Positions 1 through 8,852 are shown, numbered from the stretch's first letter. The stretch is 64,000 nucleotides of DNA from Flavobacterium anhuiense (GCF_900101855.1 NZ_FMVC01000001.1:833965-897964); one strand, 5' to 3'. Numbers and translations are program-made. The notes: a model not told the origin generated them from the letters alone.

Positions 1-89
1 TAATTGGTTTGGGCTCATCGAATTCGCATTCTTTAAAAATTGATATGATTTATAACTACTTACAGCGTTTTTTTATTGTTTTTCCTTTT

Positions 90-97
90 TAAATTTG
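90..97 (+). promoter_or_regulatory. Putative -7 element of dinB
   Basis: TAAATTTG fits the Bacteroidota -7 consensus TAnnTTTG. It ends only four bases before the dinB start codon, so if it is used the transcript would be leaderless or nearly so. No convincing TTG lies at the expected -33 distance. This is a motif match only. Confidence 0.35.
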
Positions 98-101
98 CAA
101 T

Positions 102-1184
102 ATGTCTGAAACACCAACATATCGTAAAATAATTCACATTGATATGGATGCCTTTTATGCATCGGTAGAGCAGATGGACAATCCAGAGTTAAGAGGAAAA
201 CCCGTTGCGGTTGGCGGTTCAGAGAATCGCGGTGTGGTTTCTGCAGCTAGTTACGAAGCTAGAAAATTTGGAGTTCGGAGTGCTATCAGTGGAGTTTTAG
301 CCAAAAAATATTGTCCAGAAATTATCTTCGTCAGACCAAGATTTGACCGCTATAAAGAGATTTCATCCAAAATTCATAAAATTTTTCATGAATACACTGA
401 CCTAGTAGAACCTCTTTCGCTTGACGAAGCTTATTTAGATGTTACTAAAAACAAAAAAGGAAATCCGAGCGCAAGTCTTCTAGCACAGGAAATTAGAACC
501 AGAATTTTTAATGAAGTCGGACTAACGGCATCAGCAGGTATTTCAGTCAATAAATTTGTGGCCAAAATTGCCAGCGATTATAACAAACCAAACGGACAAA
601 AAACCGTAAACCCTGATGAAGTGGAAGCTTTTCTGGAAGATCTTCCGATCCGTAAATTTTATGGAGTTGGAAAAGTTACTACGGAAAAAATGTATCAACT
701 CGGAATTTTTACGGGAACCGATTTGAAAAGCAAGTCTTTGGAGTTTTTAGAGAAACACTTCGGTAAATCTGGAGCTTTTTATTACCATGTTGTTCGAGGA
801 ATTCATAACAGTGAAGTAAAATCTTCTCGAATTGCTAAATCTGTTGCGGCAGAGCATACTTTTGATGTGAATTTGTCTTCTGAAATTTTCATGATGGAAC
901 AATTGGAACGAATTGCAAGTTCGTTAGAAAAGCGTCTAAAGAGGTATAATGTTTCAGGGAAAACCATTACGCTCAAAATTAAATACAGCGATTTCTCGCA
1001 ACAGACAAGAAGCAAGACTTTGCCTTATTTTATTTCTGATAAAAGTTTGATTATGGAAAATGTCGAAGAACTATTGTACCAGGAAAAAATGAAGGATTCT
1101 GTTAGATTGCTTGGAATTTCATTAAGTAATTTGAATACCGAAGTAAAAAAAGCAGTTGCGGTTCAATTAAAATTTACATTTTGA
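102..1184 (+). CDS. dinB: DNA polymerase IV (Y-family translesion polymerase)
   Basis: Y-family polymerase that copies past damaged template bases. The N-terminal motif IIHIDMDAFYASVEQ carries the metal-binding aspartates D14 and D16 and a tyrosine at the steric-gate position. SLDEAYLDVT near residue 106 supplies the second acidic pair. The helix-hairpin-helix thumb (IRKFYGVGKVTTEKM) and little-finger region follow. The last residues, QLKFTF, resemble the clamp-binding tail of Pol IV. The length of 360 residues is normal. The gene stands alone, with the DNA-repair group 6 kb downstream on the other strand. No LexA box is recognisable upstream. Confidence 0.95.
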   Translation: MSETPTYRKIIHIDMDAFYASVEQMDNPELRGKPVAVGGSENRGVVSAASYEARKFGVRSAISGVLAKKYCPEIIFVRPRFDRYKEISSKIHKIFHEYTDLVEPLSLDEAYLDVTKNKKGNPSASLLAQEIRTRIFNEVGLTASAGISVNKFVAKIASDYNKPNGQKTVNPDEVEAFLEDLPIRKFYGVGKVTTEKMYQLGIFTGTDLKSKSLEFLEKHFGKSGAFYYHVVRGIHNSEVKSSRIAKSVAAEHTFDVNLSSEIFMMEQLERIASSLEKRLKRYNVSGKTITLKIKYSDFSQQTRSKTLPYFISDKSLIMENVEELLYQEKMKDSVRLLGISLSNLNTEVKKAVAVQLKFTF

Positions 1185-1241
1185 TAATGATTTTTAATCG
1201 TATATTAAGATTCATGTCTTTTTATAACAGGATTTTTCTTG

Positions 1242-1249
1242 TATCTTTG
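1242..1249 (+). promoter_or_regulatory. Putative -7 element of the PAS gene
   Basis: TATCTTTG matches the TAnnTTTG consensus exactly and lies 37 bases before the ATG at 1287, leaving a leader of about 30 nt. The -33 position has only a run of T. Confidence 0.45.
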
Positions 1250-1286
1250 AGGAAAAAGATCTATTCATCTTCTGAATTGTTTTAAT

Positions 1287-1787
1287 ATGAAAAATAAAAA
1301 TTCTGATGATCTAGTGCAGCGAAATTCAGTTCCAATCTTATCTTGGGATTTTCATTATGAATATTTAAATGAGCTAAAAGCGTTAAGCAGTGATTTGGAG
1401 AGAGTCAGTAAGATTTCAGATGAATTTGTCTGGGATGAGAAAAAGCTCAATATTCAAGAGAGAATTAAACAAGAAGTTGTTTTGGTGACTGATCTAAATC
1501 TGAAAATAGTTTTCGCTTCTAGCGGCCTAAAAAGAATGACAGGTTACAAAGAGGAAGAAGTTTTAGGAAAGACGCCGAAGATGTTTCAAGGTCCAGCAAC
1601 TTCCCAAAAAGATTTAAAGGAGATCAGGGAAGCGGTTAAAAAACAGATTCCTTTTGCAAAAACGCTTGAAAATTATAGAAAAAATGGACAAACTTATAAA
1701 TGTAAAATTGATGCTTCGCCAGTTTATAACTTGAAAGGAGAAATATCACATTTTATAGCTTTTGAAAAACAAGATTTAAGCGCTTAA
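1287..1787 (+). CDS. LOV-like PAS domain protein lacking the photoactive cysteine
   Basis: A single PAS domain occupies residues about 58-165, after an N-terminal helical segment that may dimerise. The domain looks LOV-like: GKTPKMFQ (94-101) aligns with the LOV signature GRNCRFLQ, and KNGQTYKCKIDASPVYN resembles the strand after it. The cysteine that forms the flavin adduct is proline (P97), so classical LOV photochemistry is not expected. There is no kinase, GGDEF or DNA-binding output domain. It could be a stand-alone sensor or adaptor binding a flavin, haem or nothing. The gene is convergent with fumarase and the two share a terminator. Confidence 0.8.
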   Translation: MKNKNSDDLVQRNSVPILSWDFHYEYLNELKALSSDLERVSKISDEFVWDEKKLNIQERIKQEVVLVTDLNLKIVFASSGLKRMTGYKEEEVLGKTPKMFQGPATSQKDLKEIREAVKKQIPFAKTLENYRKNGQTYKCKIDASPVYNLKGEISHFIAFEKQDLSA

Positions 1788-1790
1788 TTG

Positions 1791-1899
1791 GCCACGAAGG
1801 CTCAAAGACGCAAAGATGTTTTGAAAAAGAAGAAAAAATAAAGCCACCAATAGGTGGCTTTTATTATAAAAAAACTTTGTGTCTTAGTGTCTTTGTGGC
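1791..1899. repeat. Inverted pair of short dispersed repeats around a terminator
   Basis: The left arm at 1791-1816 (gccacgaaggctcaaagacg...) is the reverse complement, with mismatches, of the right arm at 1875-1899 (ctttgtgtcttagtgtc...). The same family recurs at 9483-9530, 30630-30656, 39661-39765, 44705-44800, 52385-52412 and 52642-52666. Confidence 0.7.
1840..1861. terminator. Bidirectional hairpin terminator, PAS gene / fumarase
   Basis: AAAGCCACC-aata-GGTGGCTTT forms a 9-bp stem with a four-base loop and A/T tracts on both sides. It lies between two convergent genes and can serve both. Confidence 0.85.
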
Positions 1900-1908
1900 A
1901 GAACACTT

Positions 1909-3513
1909 TTACAAGTTTGCAAAGAAATCATTTCCTTTATCGTCTGTAATGATGAATGCAGGAAAATCTTTAACCGTGATTTTACGTACAGCTTCCATTC
2001 CTAACTCTTCAAAGTCAACAACTTCAACTTTTAAGATGTTATCTTGAGCCAAAATAGCAGCAGGACCTCCAATAGAACCTAAGTAGAATCCGCCGTATTT
2101 ATTGCAGGCGTCAGTAACTTGTTTAGTTCGGTTTCCTTTTGCAAGCATAATCATACTTCCGCCATTTTTCTGGAATTCATCCACATAAACGTCCATACGA
2201 CCCGCAGTTGTTGGTCCGAAGCTTCCTGAAGCCATTCCTTCTGGGGTTTTTGCTGGACCAGCATAATATACTGGGTGATTCTTGAAATAATCAGGCATTG
2301 GTTTTCCAGCATCTAGTAATTCTTTGATTTTTGCGTGAGCAATATCTCTAGCAACAATTACAGTTCCGTTTAATTTTAAGCGCGTTTTAACAGGATATTT
2401 AGATAGTTTTGCTAAAATATCTGCCATTGGCTGATCTAAATCAATTTCTACAGGAGCTTCTAAATGAGGAGCTGTTTCTGGCAAAAATTGTTTTGGATTT
2501 GTTTCTAACTGTTCAACAAAGATTCCGTCTTTAGTGATTTTCCCTTTGATGTTTCTATCTGCAGAGCAAGAAACTCCAAGTCCAACCGGACAAGAAGCGG
2601 CGTGACGAGGCAAACGGATTACACGAACGTCATGTGTGAAATATTTTCCTCCAAACTGAGCACCGATGGCACTTTCTTGGCAGATTTTTTGAACTCTTTC
2701 TTCCCATTCGTGATCACGAAAAGCCTGACCAGCCATATTTCCAGATGTTGGAAGATTGTCGTAATATCCAGCAGAAGCCTTTTTAGCGGCGCTTAAGTTG
2801 GCTTCAGCAGAAGTTCCGCCAATAACTAAAGCCAAGTGGTATGGAGGACAAGCAGAAGTTCCTAAATCTTTGATTTTAGTGCGAATGAATTCGTCAAGTG
2901 ATTTTTCATTCAATAAAGATTTTGTCTGCTGATATAAATACGTTTTGTTTGCAGATCCTCCACCTTTTGCCATAAACAAAAATTCGTAAGAAGCTCCTTT
3001 TTTAGCATAAATATCAATTTGTGCAGGAAGATTTGATCCTGAATTCTTTTCTTCAAACATCGAAATCGGAACAATCTGAGAATAACGTAAATTTCTTTTT
3101 TGATACGTATTGAAAATACCGCGGCTTAACCATTCTGCATCGTCAACACCTGTAAAGATGCTTTCTCCTTTTTTCGCCATAACGATTGCAGTTCCTGTAT
3201 CTTGACAGCTTGGTAACTGACCTTCAGCCGCAACAGATGCATTTTGAAGTAAATTGTAAGCTACAAATCGATCGTTGTCAGTAGCTTCTGGATCATCAAG
3301 AATTTTTCTTAGTTTTTGCAAATGAGAAGTTCTCAACATAAATGAAACATCTGTCAAAGCTTCTTCTGCCAATAACTCTAAACCTTTTGGGTCAACGGTT
3401 AAAACTTCACGTTCTCCAAATTTTTCAACTTTTACATAATCAGAAGTGATTTTGCGGTACTGCGTATCATCTTTTAAGATCGGATAAGGATCTTGGTATA
3501 TAAAATCAATCAT
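1909..3513 (-). CDS. fumA-like: Class I (iron-sulfur) fumarate hydratase
   Basis: Interconverts fumarate and malate in the TCA cycle, using an oxygen-sensitive [4Fe-4S] cluster. The length of 534 residues fits one-chain class I enzymes such as E. coli FumA (548). Three candidate cluster cysteines sit in conserved contexts: [10 protein letters not shown] (C103), [11 protein letters not shown] and [12 protein letters not shown]. The C-terminal beta domain follows from about residue 360, with the typical [14 protein letters not shown] motif. The gene stands alone, with its own -7 element upstream and a shared terminator downstream. Confidence 0.95.
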   Translation of the reverse strand: MIDFIYQDPYPILKDDTQYRKITSDYVKVEKFGEREVLTVDPKGLELLAEEALTDVSFMLRTSHLQKLRKILDDPEATDNDRFVAYNLLQNASVAAEGQLPSCQDTGTAIVMAKKGESIFTGVDDAEWLSRGIFNTYQKRNLRYSQIVPISMFEEKNSGSNLPAQIDIYAKKGASYEFLFMAKGGGSANKTYLYQQTKSLLNEKSLDEFIRTKIKDLGTSACPPYHLALVIGGTSAEANLSAAKKASAGYYDNLPTSGNMAGQAFRDHEWEERVQKICQESAIGAQFGGKYFTHDVRVIRLPRHAASCPVGLGVSCSADRNIKGKITKDGIFVEQLETNPKQFLPETAPHLEAPVEIDLDQPMADILAKLSKYPVKTRLKLNGTVIVARDIAHAKIKELLDAGKPMPDYFKNHPVYYAGPAKTPEGMASGSFGPTTAGRMDVYVDEFQKNGGSMIMLAKGNRTKQVTDACNKYGGFYLGSIGGPAAILAQDNILKVEVVDFEELGMEAVRKITVKDFPAFIITDDKGNDFFANL

Positions 3514-3529
3514 TAGTTTTGTTTTTTTA

Positions 3530-3537
3530 CAAATTTA
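3530..3537 (-). promoter_or_regulatory. Putative -7 element of the fumarase gene
   Basis: On the minus strand this reads TAAATTTG, an exact TAnnTTTG match, 16 bases upstream of the ATG. It implies a leader of about 10 nt. No clear TTG at -33. Confidence 0.45.
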
Positions 3538-3594
3538 GAAATTATTTACCTAAGAAAGAATTTGAATAAGAACTCTTGAGCAGTTTTATGATTT

Positions 3595-4338
3595 TTATTC
3601 GGTGCTATTAAATTGATCAAAAGTCATCTTTTTTTCGAAGTATGGTTTGTCTTTTGCAGATAACAGAATCTTCTTCCATTTGTTGTCCTTTAATTCGAAA
3701 GATATTGAGTCAGAGTGCGAAAGGATTCCCATGTCTAGGTTTTCATCTTCATCTGCAGGTACAAATGCAACAGTTTTGCAATAAAAAGATTTTGGGTCAG
3801 AGTTTGCTGACGGATTTTCTATTTCGACCCAGCTTCCCCAGCCACTATCAGACATTGTACTCCATTGGTGAACTAGCTGTAGACCTTTGTTTTTAAGATA
3901 ATACAGATAGTTGTCATGGGAATAGCCACAAGCGGGATAGCCAACGGTAAGTTGTATAAAAGGAGAATTTTTAGAAGTTTCAGATGTCAATCCATAAGAC
4001 GCCATCCATTCAGAACCTTTTTCAAAACCTTTGATAGCAATTTTTGAAGATGCGGTTTTGGTTTTATTCTGATAAAAATCCAATCGGTATTTTACAGTAA
4101 CAATACTGTCCTTATCTGCCTGCTGATCTACTAAATGAGCCAGAATGTAATCTGTAGACGATTCTGTCCCGTCAGAATAAATAGAAATCGTGTCAGTTTT
4201 AATGATTTTTTCATCATTTGTAACTTCCAATGTTTCTTGCGGTTCCATGATTTCTGCAATTGGGGCAGCAGCATCTGTTGGTTTTGTTTTTTGGCATCCT
4301 ATTAAAACGAGCAGGAAGAAAAGAGTGTGGATTTTCAT
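3595..4338 (-). CDS. Predicted lipoprotein of unknown function
   Basis: 247 residues beginning MKIHTLFFLLVLIGCQKTK, a signal peptide ending in a lipobox with C15 as the acylation site. A low-complexity spacer rich in P, E and T follows (residues 18-50), then a mainly beta, soluble domain. I recognise no family. It probably sits in the cell envelope. It lies 21 bases downstream of the TNT-like gene on the same strand, and the two could be cotranscribed. Confidence 0.75.
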   Translation of the reverse strand: MKIHTLFFLLVLIGCQKTKPTDAAAPIAEIMEPQETLEVTNDEKIIKTDTISIYSDGTESSTDYILAHLVDQQADKDSIVTVKYRLDFYQNKTKTASSKIAIKGFEKGSEWMASYGLTSETSKNSPFIQLTVGYPACGYSHDNYLYYLKNKGLQLVHQWSTMSDSGWGSWVEIENPSANSDPKSFYCKTVAFVPADEDENLDMGILSHSDSISFELKDNKWKKILLSAKDKPYFEKKMTFDQFNSTE

Positions 4339-4359
4339 AATTATAATTCAAAAGTGATT

Positions 4360-5019
4360 TTATTCAACAGATAGAACTAAAAGTTTCTTTTTTTGATAAA
4401 GTTCTGCTAGCGATATTTTTTCGCCATTAAGATAAAAAAGCTGGTCTTCGTATTTCACTTCGTAAGGATCAATTAAAAAGCAATAATTGTCCCTGTCGTT
4501 TAAAACACTCAAGTTGTCCTGATTTAATTCCACAATTTCAACATAATTGATAATATTGAGTTTGTGGGCTTCTTCTAAAGTTACGGGCGTAGTCTCATCA
4601 TATCTGAAAAAGAATTTTTCTCCACCTCCAGGCATTCCAAACCAAGGCATCGCTTTTCCTGAAACCAGCGAAATATAATCCGGAACTTCATTGATGATAA
4701 ATAATTTCTGGTCCATAGTTTCAAAAAACTCTGGGAGAGATTTGTTTTCAAAAGCTTCCTTTTCTTTCCAAAAATAAAGCCCTTGATTTTGCCAGGAAGG
4801 GTCTTGAGGATCTGGTGCGGTGTTAGCATCAGAATAGTGCATAAATAATTCGCGAGGCATAAACGCAAGAAGCGAGTCATTAATGAGCCAGTCCATTTTG
4901 TTTGTGTCGAATTTGTTTTGTGCTGATACAGTCTTTTCTGTAGGTTTTGGCTCTTCAGCGCATTCGAATTTTTCGGAACTCTTAGATTCCTTTTTTTTAC
5001 TTAAAAACCATTTAAACAT
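4360..5019 (-). CDS. TNT-like (NAD glycohydrolase fold) protein, probably non-canonical
   Basis: 219 residues. After a charged 40-residue N-terminus the protein has LYFWKEKEAFENKSLPEFF and then AMPWFGMPGGGEKFFF (124-138). The latter resembles the PWFGQPGGGxQ core of TNT domains (PF14021), the NAD+-cleaving toxin domain first seen in Mycobacterium CpnT. The glutamine expected after GGGx is lysine here, and there is no signal peptide, delivery domain or cognate immunity gene beside it. It may therefore be a housekeeping or inactive relative rather than a secreted toxin. The family call rests on my reading of this motif alone. Confidence 0.55.
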   Translation of the reverse strand: MFKWFLSKKKESKSSEKFECAEEPKPTEKTVSAQNKFDTNKMDWLINDSLLAFMPRELFMHYSDANTAPDPQDPSWQNQGLYFWKEKEAFENKSLPEFFETMDQKLFIINEVPDYISLVSGKAMPWFGMPGGGEKFFFRYDETTPVTLEEAHKLNIINYVEIVELNQDNLSVLNDRDNYCFLIDPYEVKYEDQLFYLNGEKISLAELYQKKKLLVLSVE

Positions 5020-5151
5020 ATTTGGGGGAATATTTAATTGTTTTATTTATGTTAGAAGGCTAAAGTATAAAATTATAAGAGGTTTTTTATAAAAAATCAA
5101 AAAATAATGTAGGATAATGCGTCTGATTCATGGGGTTGACTTATATCAAAA

Positions 5152-5186
5152 CTTTAAAACAACAATCTTTATTTGTTGTTTTAAAG
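5152..5186 (-). terminator. Hairpin terminator of the SpmA/SpmB-like gene
   Basis: A perfect 13-bp inverted repeat (5152-5164 with 5174-5186) with a nine-base loop, 48 bases past the stop codon of the minus-strand gene upstream. The following T tract is weak. Confidence 0.6.
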
Positions 5187-5233
5187 ATCTTTAAGAAAAA
5201 TAAGAAGCGTTTATTTTGATGCTTTTGCTTGTC

Positions 5234-6673
5234 TTAGAAAAACCAAGTTGCTACAAAAATCGCCGTAATAACACAGATTAAATCCACCAATAGCATTGTG
5301 CCTAATGCATAACGAGTGTTTTTGATGTTTACAGAACCAAAGTAAACCGCAATAACATAAAATGTACTTTCGGCGCTGCATTGGAAGATACTGCTCAATC
5401 TAGCGGTCAAAGAATCGGCTCCGAATGTATTCATCGAATCGATTAAGAAACCTCTCGAACCTGCGGAGCTAAACGGACGCAACATGGCAACAGGAAGCGC
5501 ATTTGTAATTTCTTTGCTTACGCCAAGATTCGAAAAGATAAATCCGATCGCATCACTGATGATTTCAAATAAACCGCTGTTTCTAAAAAGCGAAATTGCA
5601 ACTAACATTCCTAAAACATATGGAAAAATTGTAACTCCAGTTTTAACTCCGTTATTGGCTCCAACAACAAAAGTATCGAACACAGTAGTGTCTGCTTCTC
5701 TGAATTTTTTCTCATGTTTGAAAGAAAAAATTAGCGTAAACACTATAATCGCCAATAAAATTAATCCAGAAAGGTTAGAGGTAAAATAGTTTTTTCCAAT
5801 TAAATCTAAATGATTCACATACATCAATAAACCAACAATTGCAGCAATTAATCCCATTAAACCAATTAAAAGTGAAGCACTTTTGAAATTGATTTTCTGT
5901 TTGACTCCGACAATTAAAAAAGCTGCAATGGTTCCGATAAACGACGTAATGATACACGGCAGCATCACATCAGCAGGATTACTGGCATTTGCGGCAGCGC
6001 GATAACCGATAATTGAAGTTGCGATTAAGGTTAATCCAGAAGCGTGAAGACACATAAACATGATTTGTGCGTCGCTGGCTTTATCTTTTTCAGGGTTTAT
6101 TTCCTGTAAACTTTCCATTGCTTTTAATCCAAAAGGTGTTGCGGCCGAATCCAATCCCAAGAAATTGGCAGCAAAGTTTAAGGTCATGTAAGATATCGAA
6201 GGATGGTTTTTAGGAATGCTTGGAAAAACTTTTACAAATACAGGACTCAAGGCTTTTGCCAAGTTTCCAGAAGCTCCAGAAACGATTAAAAGTTCCATTA
6301 ATCCGCAGAAAAAAGCCAAGTAGGCAATAAGAGGCAAAATTAAATCGACTAAAGTGCTTTTGCAAGTTGGCAGCAATCCGTCAGATTTTTGAAGACCGCT
6401 GTAAATTTTTACGGTTTTGTTTTTGTAAACATACGTTGTGTCAGCATTTAGCGTATCACGATTGATGATCATAGTCTGATCTGGAGCTTTTTGAATACTG
6501 TCTTTTAAGAAAGCTGGAAGCTCTTCGATGTATTTTTCAGACACTAAAATAGGATCATCTTTTTTTCCATTCAAAACAGAATCAATGGTATAAGTATTGG
6601 CAGTAAATAAACTGACTACAATAAAAAGAATCGAAGAAATAAAAATAACTAACCAAAATCTGCTCAATACCAT
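5234..6673 (-). CDS. Nucleoside-recognition (Gate) membrane protein, SpmA-SpmB fusion type
   Basis: 479 residues with about ten predicted membrane helices. Helix 1 (6-25) is followed by a non-cytoplasmic segment (26-105). Then comes an SpmA-like half with GLMELLIVSGASGNLAKALSP and NFLGLDSAATPFGLKAM. From about residue 310 there is an SpmB-like half with GVTIFPYVLGMLVAISLF, AMLRPFSSAGSRGFLID and FQCSAESTFYVIAVYFG. In spore formers these are two proteins needed for spore core dehydration. In this non-sporulating lineage the substrate is unknown, and annotation as a spore maturation protein is by homology only. A 10-bp inverted repeat abuts its start codon. Confidence 0.85.
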   Translation of the reverse strand: MVLSRFWLVIFISSILFIVVSLFTANTYTIDSVLNGKKDDPILVSEKYIEELPAFLKDSIQKAPDQTMIINRDTLNADTTYVYKNKTVKIYSGLQKSDGLLPTCKSTLVDLILPLIAYLAFFCGLMELLIVSGASGNLAKALSPVFVKVFPSIPKNHPSISYMTLNFAANFLGLDSAATPFGLKAMESLQEINPEKDKASDAQIMFMCLHASGLTLIATSIIGYRAAANASNPADVMLPCIITSFIGTIAAFLIVGVKQKINFKSASLLIGLMGLIAAIVGLLMYVNHLDLIGKNYFTSNLSGLILLAIIVFTLIFSFKHEKKFREADTTVFDTFVVGANNGVKTGVTIFPYVLGMLVAISLFRNSGLFEIISDAIGFIFSNLGVSKEITNALPVAMLRPFSSAGSRGFLIDSMNTFGADSLTARLSSIFQCSAESTFYVIAVYFGSVNIKNTRYALGTMLLVDLICVITAIFVATWFF

Positions 6674-6699
6674 AATTACATTTTTTTGTAAATGTAATT
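6674..6699. promoter_or_regulatory. Inverted repeat abutting the SpmA/SpmB-like start codon
   Basis: AATTACATTT (6674-6683) and AAATGTAATT (6690-6699) form a perfect 10-bp palindrome with a six-base spacer, immediately upstream of the minus-strand ATG. It could be an operator or an mRNA hairpin occluding the start. Confidence 0.5.
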
Positions 6700-6758
6700 A
6701 TTTAGCAATAAAATGCATAAATATTTTGTGTAATGAGGTAGGAATTTGAGTTGATATG

Positions 6759-6931
6759 TCGCCCCGATGGGGCTTTTTGAAATAGGAAAATTTCATTCGC
6801 TATAGATATTTCGCTCTTCCAGAGCTATTAAACGTTACAAACAAAATTATGTGCAAATGAAAAAGCTCTTGAAGAGCAAAATATTTATAGAAATCATTCA
6901 GGCTATAAATTGAAAAGCCTCAGCGGGGCGA
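6759..6931. repeat. Nested inverted-repeat element (about 173 bp)
   Basis: The outer arms are 6759-6777 and 6913-6931 (cgccccgatggggc against gcctcagcggggcg, 16 of 19 complementary). The inner arms are 6801-6825 and 6865-6889 (22 of 25 complementary), each itself palindromic around gctctt. It fills the gap between two minus-strand genes and holds no ORF. It looks like a REP-like or MITE-like intergenic element. Confidence 0.75.
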
Positions 6932-6959
6932 AATCTAATTACCTATTTTGAAAAATTAA

Positions 6960-8033
6960 TTATCCAATCACAACTTTGGTTTCCAAATAAGTTTCAAAAG
7001 CTTTAATTCCTTCAAACAGAATTGCCTTTTTTGAATTTTCAGTTTCATTAAAAAACTCTGTTTCAATTTTTACATGATCTTTTTTAATGGTTCGTTTCCA
7101 AATTCCAATTACTTTTCCGTTTTCTAAAATGATGGGTTTAAAAATGCCATTATTGGTAAAAGTTTTGGATTGATGATCTCCAGAAAATGAAGCTTCGCGT
7201 GTTTTGTATGAAATCAAAATTTCGTCAAATGCTGGCAGAAAATGTACACTTTCGCGAAAATTATCCTCTAAAGAACGATTCTTAGAAAACCAAAAAGTCT
7301 GATTATCAATAGTAATAGAGTTTAATTGCAACTCAATTGCGTTAATTGCTTTTTGGCAAATTGTTGGTGCAAAACCAGACCACCACGAAAAATCAAGTAA
7401 AGTTGCCGGACCATGACTTTCAAAATATCTCTGAGCAAGTTTTGCTAATCCTTCTTCTTTAGTCAATTTGGTTTTTGGCCGATCAACTCTTTCTTCGAGC
7501 AAAGCATACGTAATTTGTTTGCCTTTCATTCTGCCATTACAAACCAAACCATCCAATTCTGCATTCATCATAATGGCTGCACCTAAAAAATCTTCTTTGG
7601 ATGTTTTTTTGATATTAAGCTCCTGCATAATTTCATCGCGAGTCAAATGATTGTTTCCCGCCAGTAGTTTTTCAATAGTATTATTGATCTGAATGAGCTT
7701 TTTTTCATCCACTCCAAATTTTTTAGCACCTGAAATGGCCAGCTTTTTTATTTGCGGAGCAGAAAGATCAAGCATCCAATAAATATCATCTGCAGAAACA
7801 AAATGCCAGGTAGGACGAAGAATGTGCGTTCGAATAATTTTTCCCGAATTAACGGCTTCCTCAATTTCTTTTTCAGAGGCATTGCAACGTGAACCAATTG
7901 CCCATTTTGCCATGGCATAATCCTGAGCCTGCATAGCGCCAAAATGATATACTATTTCCTGAGGAGAACATTGATTTTCCTGATAAAGCTTCTGAGAAGC
8001 CATGCGATGATGTGAAATTTCGGAATGAATCAT
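6960..8033 (-). CDS. AlkZ-like winged-helix DNA glycosylase (HTH_42 family)
   Basis: 357 residues of the winged-helix family PF06224, whose members AlkZ and E. coli YcaQ excise alkylated bases and unhook interstrand crosslinks. Near the N-terminus GAMQAQDYAM places glutamines at Q35 and Q37, matching in position and pattern the catalytic Q-x-Q motif. RTHILRPTWHFVSADDIYWML and FSWWSGFAPTICQKAI are typical of the family. Downstream of the exonuclease and ogt genes on the same strand, it completes an alkylation-repair group. Substrate range cannot be told from sequence. Confidence 0.8.
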   Translation of the reverse strand: MIHSEISHHRMASQKLYQENQCSPQEIVYHFGAMQAQDYAMAKWAIGSRCNASEKEIEEAVNSGKIIRTHILRPTWHFVSADDIYWMLDLSAPQIKKLAISGAKKFGVDEKKLIQINNTIEKLLAGNNHLTRDEIMQELNIKKTSKEDFLGAAIMMNAELDGLVCNGRMKGKQITYALLEERVDRPKTKLTKEEGLAKLAQRYFESHGPATLLDFSWWSGFAPTICQKAINAIELQLNSITIDNQTFWFSKNRSLEDNFRESVHFLPAFDEILISYKTREASFSGDHQSKTFTNNGIFKPIILENGKVIGIWKRTIKKDHVKIETEFFNETENSKKAILFEGIKAFETYLETKVVIG

Positions 8034-8072
8034 TTTAAAACATATAAGTTATTTGAGTTCATTTAAACAGCG

Positions 8073-8120
8073 TAGCTAAAAAACTTAGCATCTCAGAACC
8101 TTAGAATCTTAGCAACTTTA
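8073..8120. repeat. Dispersed 'cttagaatcttagcaac' repeat
   Basis: Contains cttagcatctcagaaccttagaatcttagcaact in spaced form. Related copies lie at 51067-51104, 51165-51190 and 51283-51310. It is non-coding and sits between the exonuclease and glycosylase genes. Confidence 0.55.
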
Positions 8121-8123
8121 AAG

Positions 8124-8843
8124 TTACACATGAATAATCTCATCTTCAATCAGTAAATCTTCTCGACGTAAACGCAAGAAAATCTGAGCTACAGCAATCG
8201 TGTCTTTTTCGCAATACGTAATAATTCTGTCAATATCTTTTTCGACGTAATAGACATGAGCAACTTGACTTCCGTCAATATCGCCTTTTGGCGAAGGAAC
8301 ACCAAGAATCTTCGTTAGCAATTTTAAAGAAGTAAAATGCTTGTAATCGCCAAACTTCCATAACTCTAAAGTATCTAAATGCGGAATTTCCCAAGGTTTT
8401 TTGCCGAATAAATTCAGTTTGTCTGGAATAGGCATTTGGTTGATGATCATTCTTCGGGCAATAAAAGGAATATCAAATTCTTTAGAATTATGTCCGCACA
8501 ACAAATGCTGAGGCTGATTAAAATGATTGTTAATCAGATTGGAAAAGTCCTTTAGGATTTTCTTCTCTTCACCAAAAAATGAAGTTACTCTAAAATTTCG
8601 AACGTCTCCTTTGATGGTAAAGAAACCAACCGAAATGCAGATTATCTTTCCGAACTCGGCCCAGATTCCGGCGCGTTCGTAAAATTCTTCTGGTGTAAAC
8701 TCATCTTTTCGCTGATATTGCGTTTTCAAATCCCAAAGCGACTGCATTTCCGCGTCAAGCGAACTAAAGTTTTCTTCTTCAGGAACGGTTTCTATATCGA
8801 GAAAGAGAATATTGTTGAGATTAATTTTTTCAATCATAATCAT
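8124..8843 (-). CDS. PolB-type 3'-5' exonuclease
   Basis: 239 residues with the DEDD exonuclease signature. Motif I is ILFLDIETVPEE (D-x-E), motif II is CGHNSKEFDIPFIARRM and motif III is YCEKDTIAVAQIFLR. This matches the predicted exonuclease family resembling the proofreading domain of PolB (PF10108), here without a polymerase. A role in trimming 3' ends during repair is inferred from the domain and from the ogt and AlkZ-like neighbours. Two in-frame ATGs (8843 and 8837) are equally possible starts. Confidence 0.9.
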   Translation of the reverse strand: MIMIEKINLNNILFLDIETVPEEENFSSLDAEMQSLWDLKTQYQRKDEFTPEEFYERAGIWAEFGKIICISVGFFTIKGDVRNFRVTSFFGEEKKILKDFSNLINNHFNQPQHLLCGHNSKEFDIPFIARRMIINQMPIPDKLNLFGKKPWEIPHLDTLELWKFGDYKHFTSLKLLTKILGVPSPKGDIDGSQVAHVYYVEKDIDRIITYCEKDTIAVAQIFLRLRREDLLIEDEIIHV

Positions 8844-8852
8844 TTATAGTGG

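Noticed and set aside
5484-5789. Plus-strand ORF of 101 codons inside the SpmA/SpmB-like gene
   Set aside because: It is an antisense frame of a well-supported membrane protein gene and has no recognisable product.
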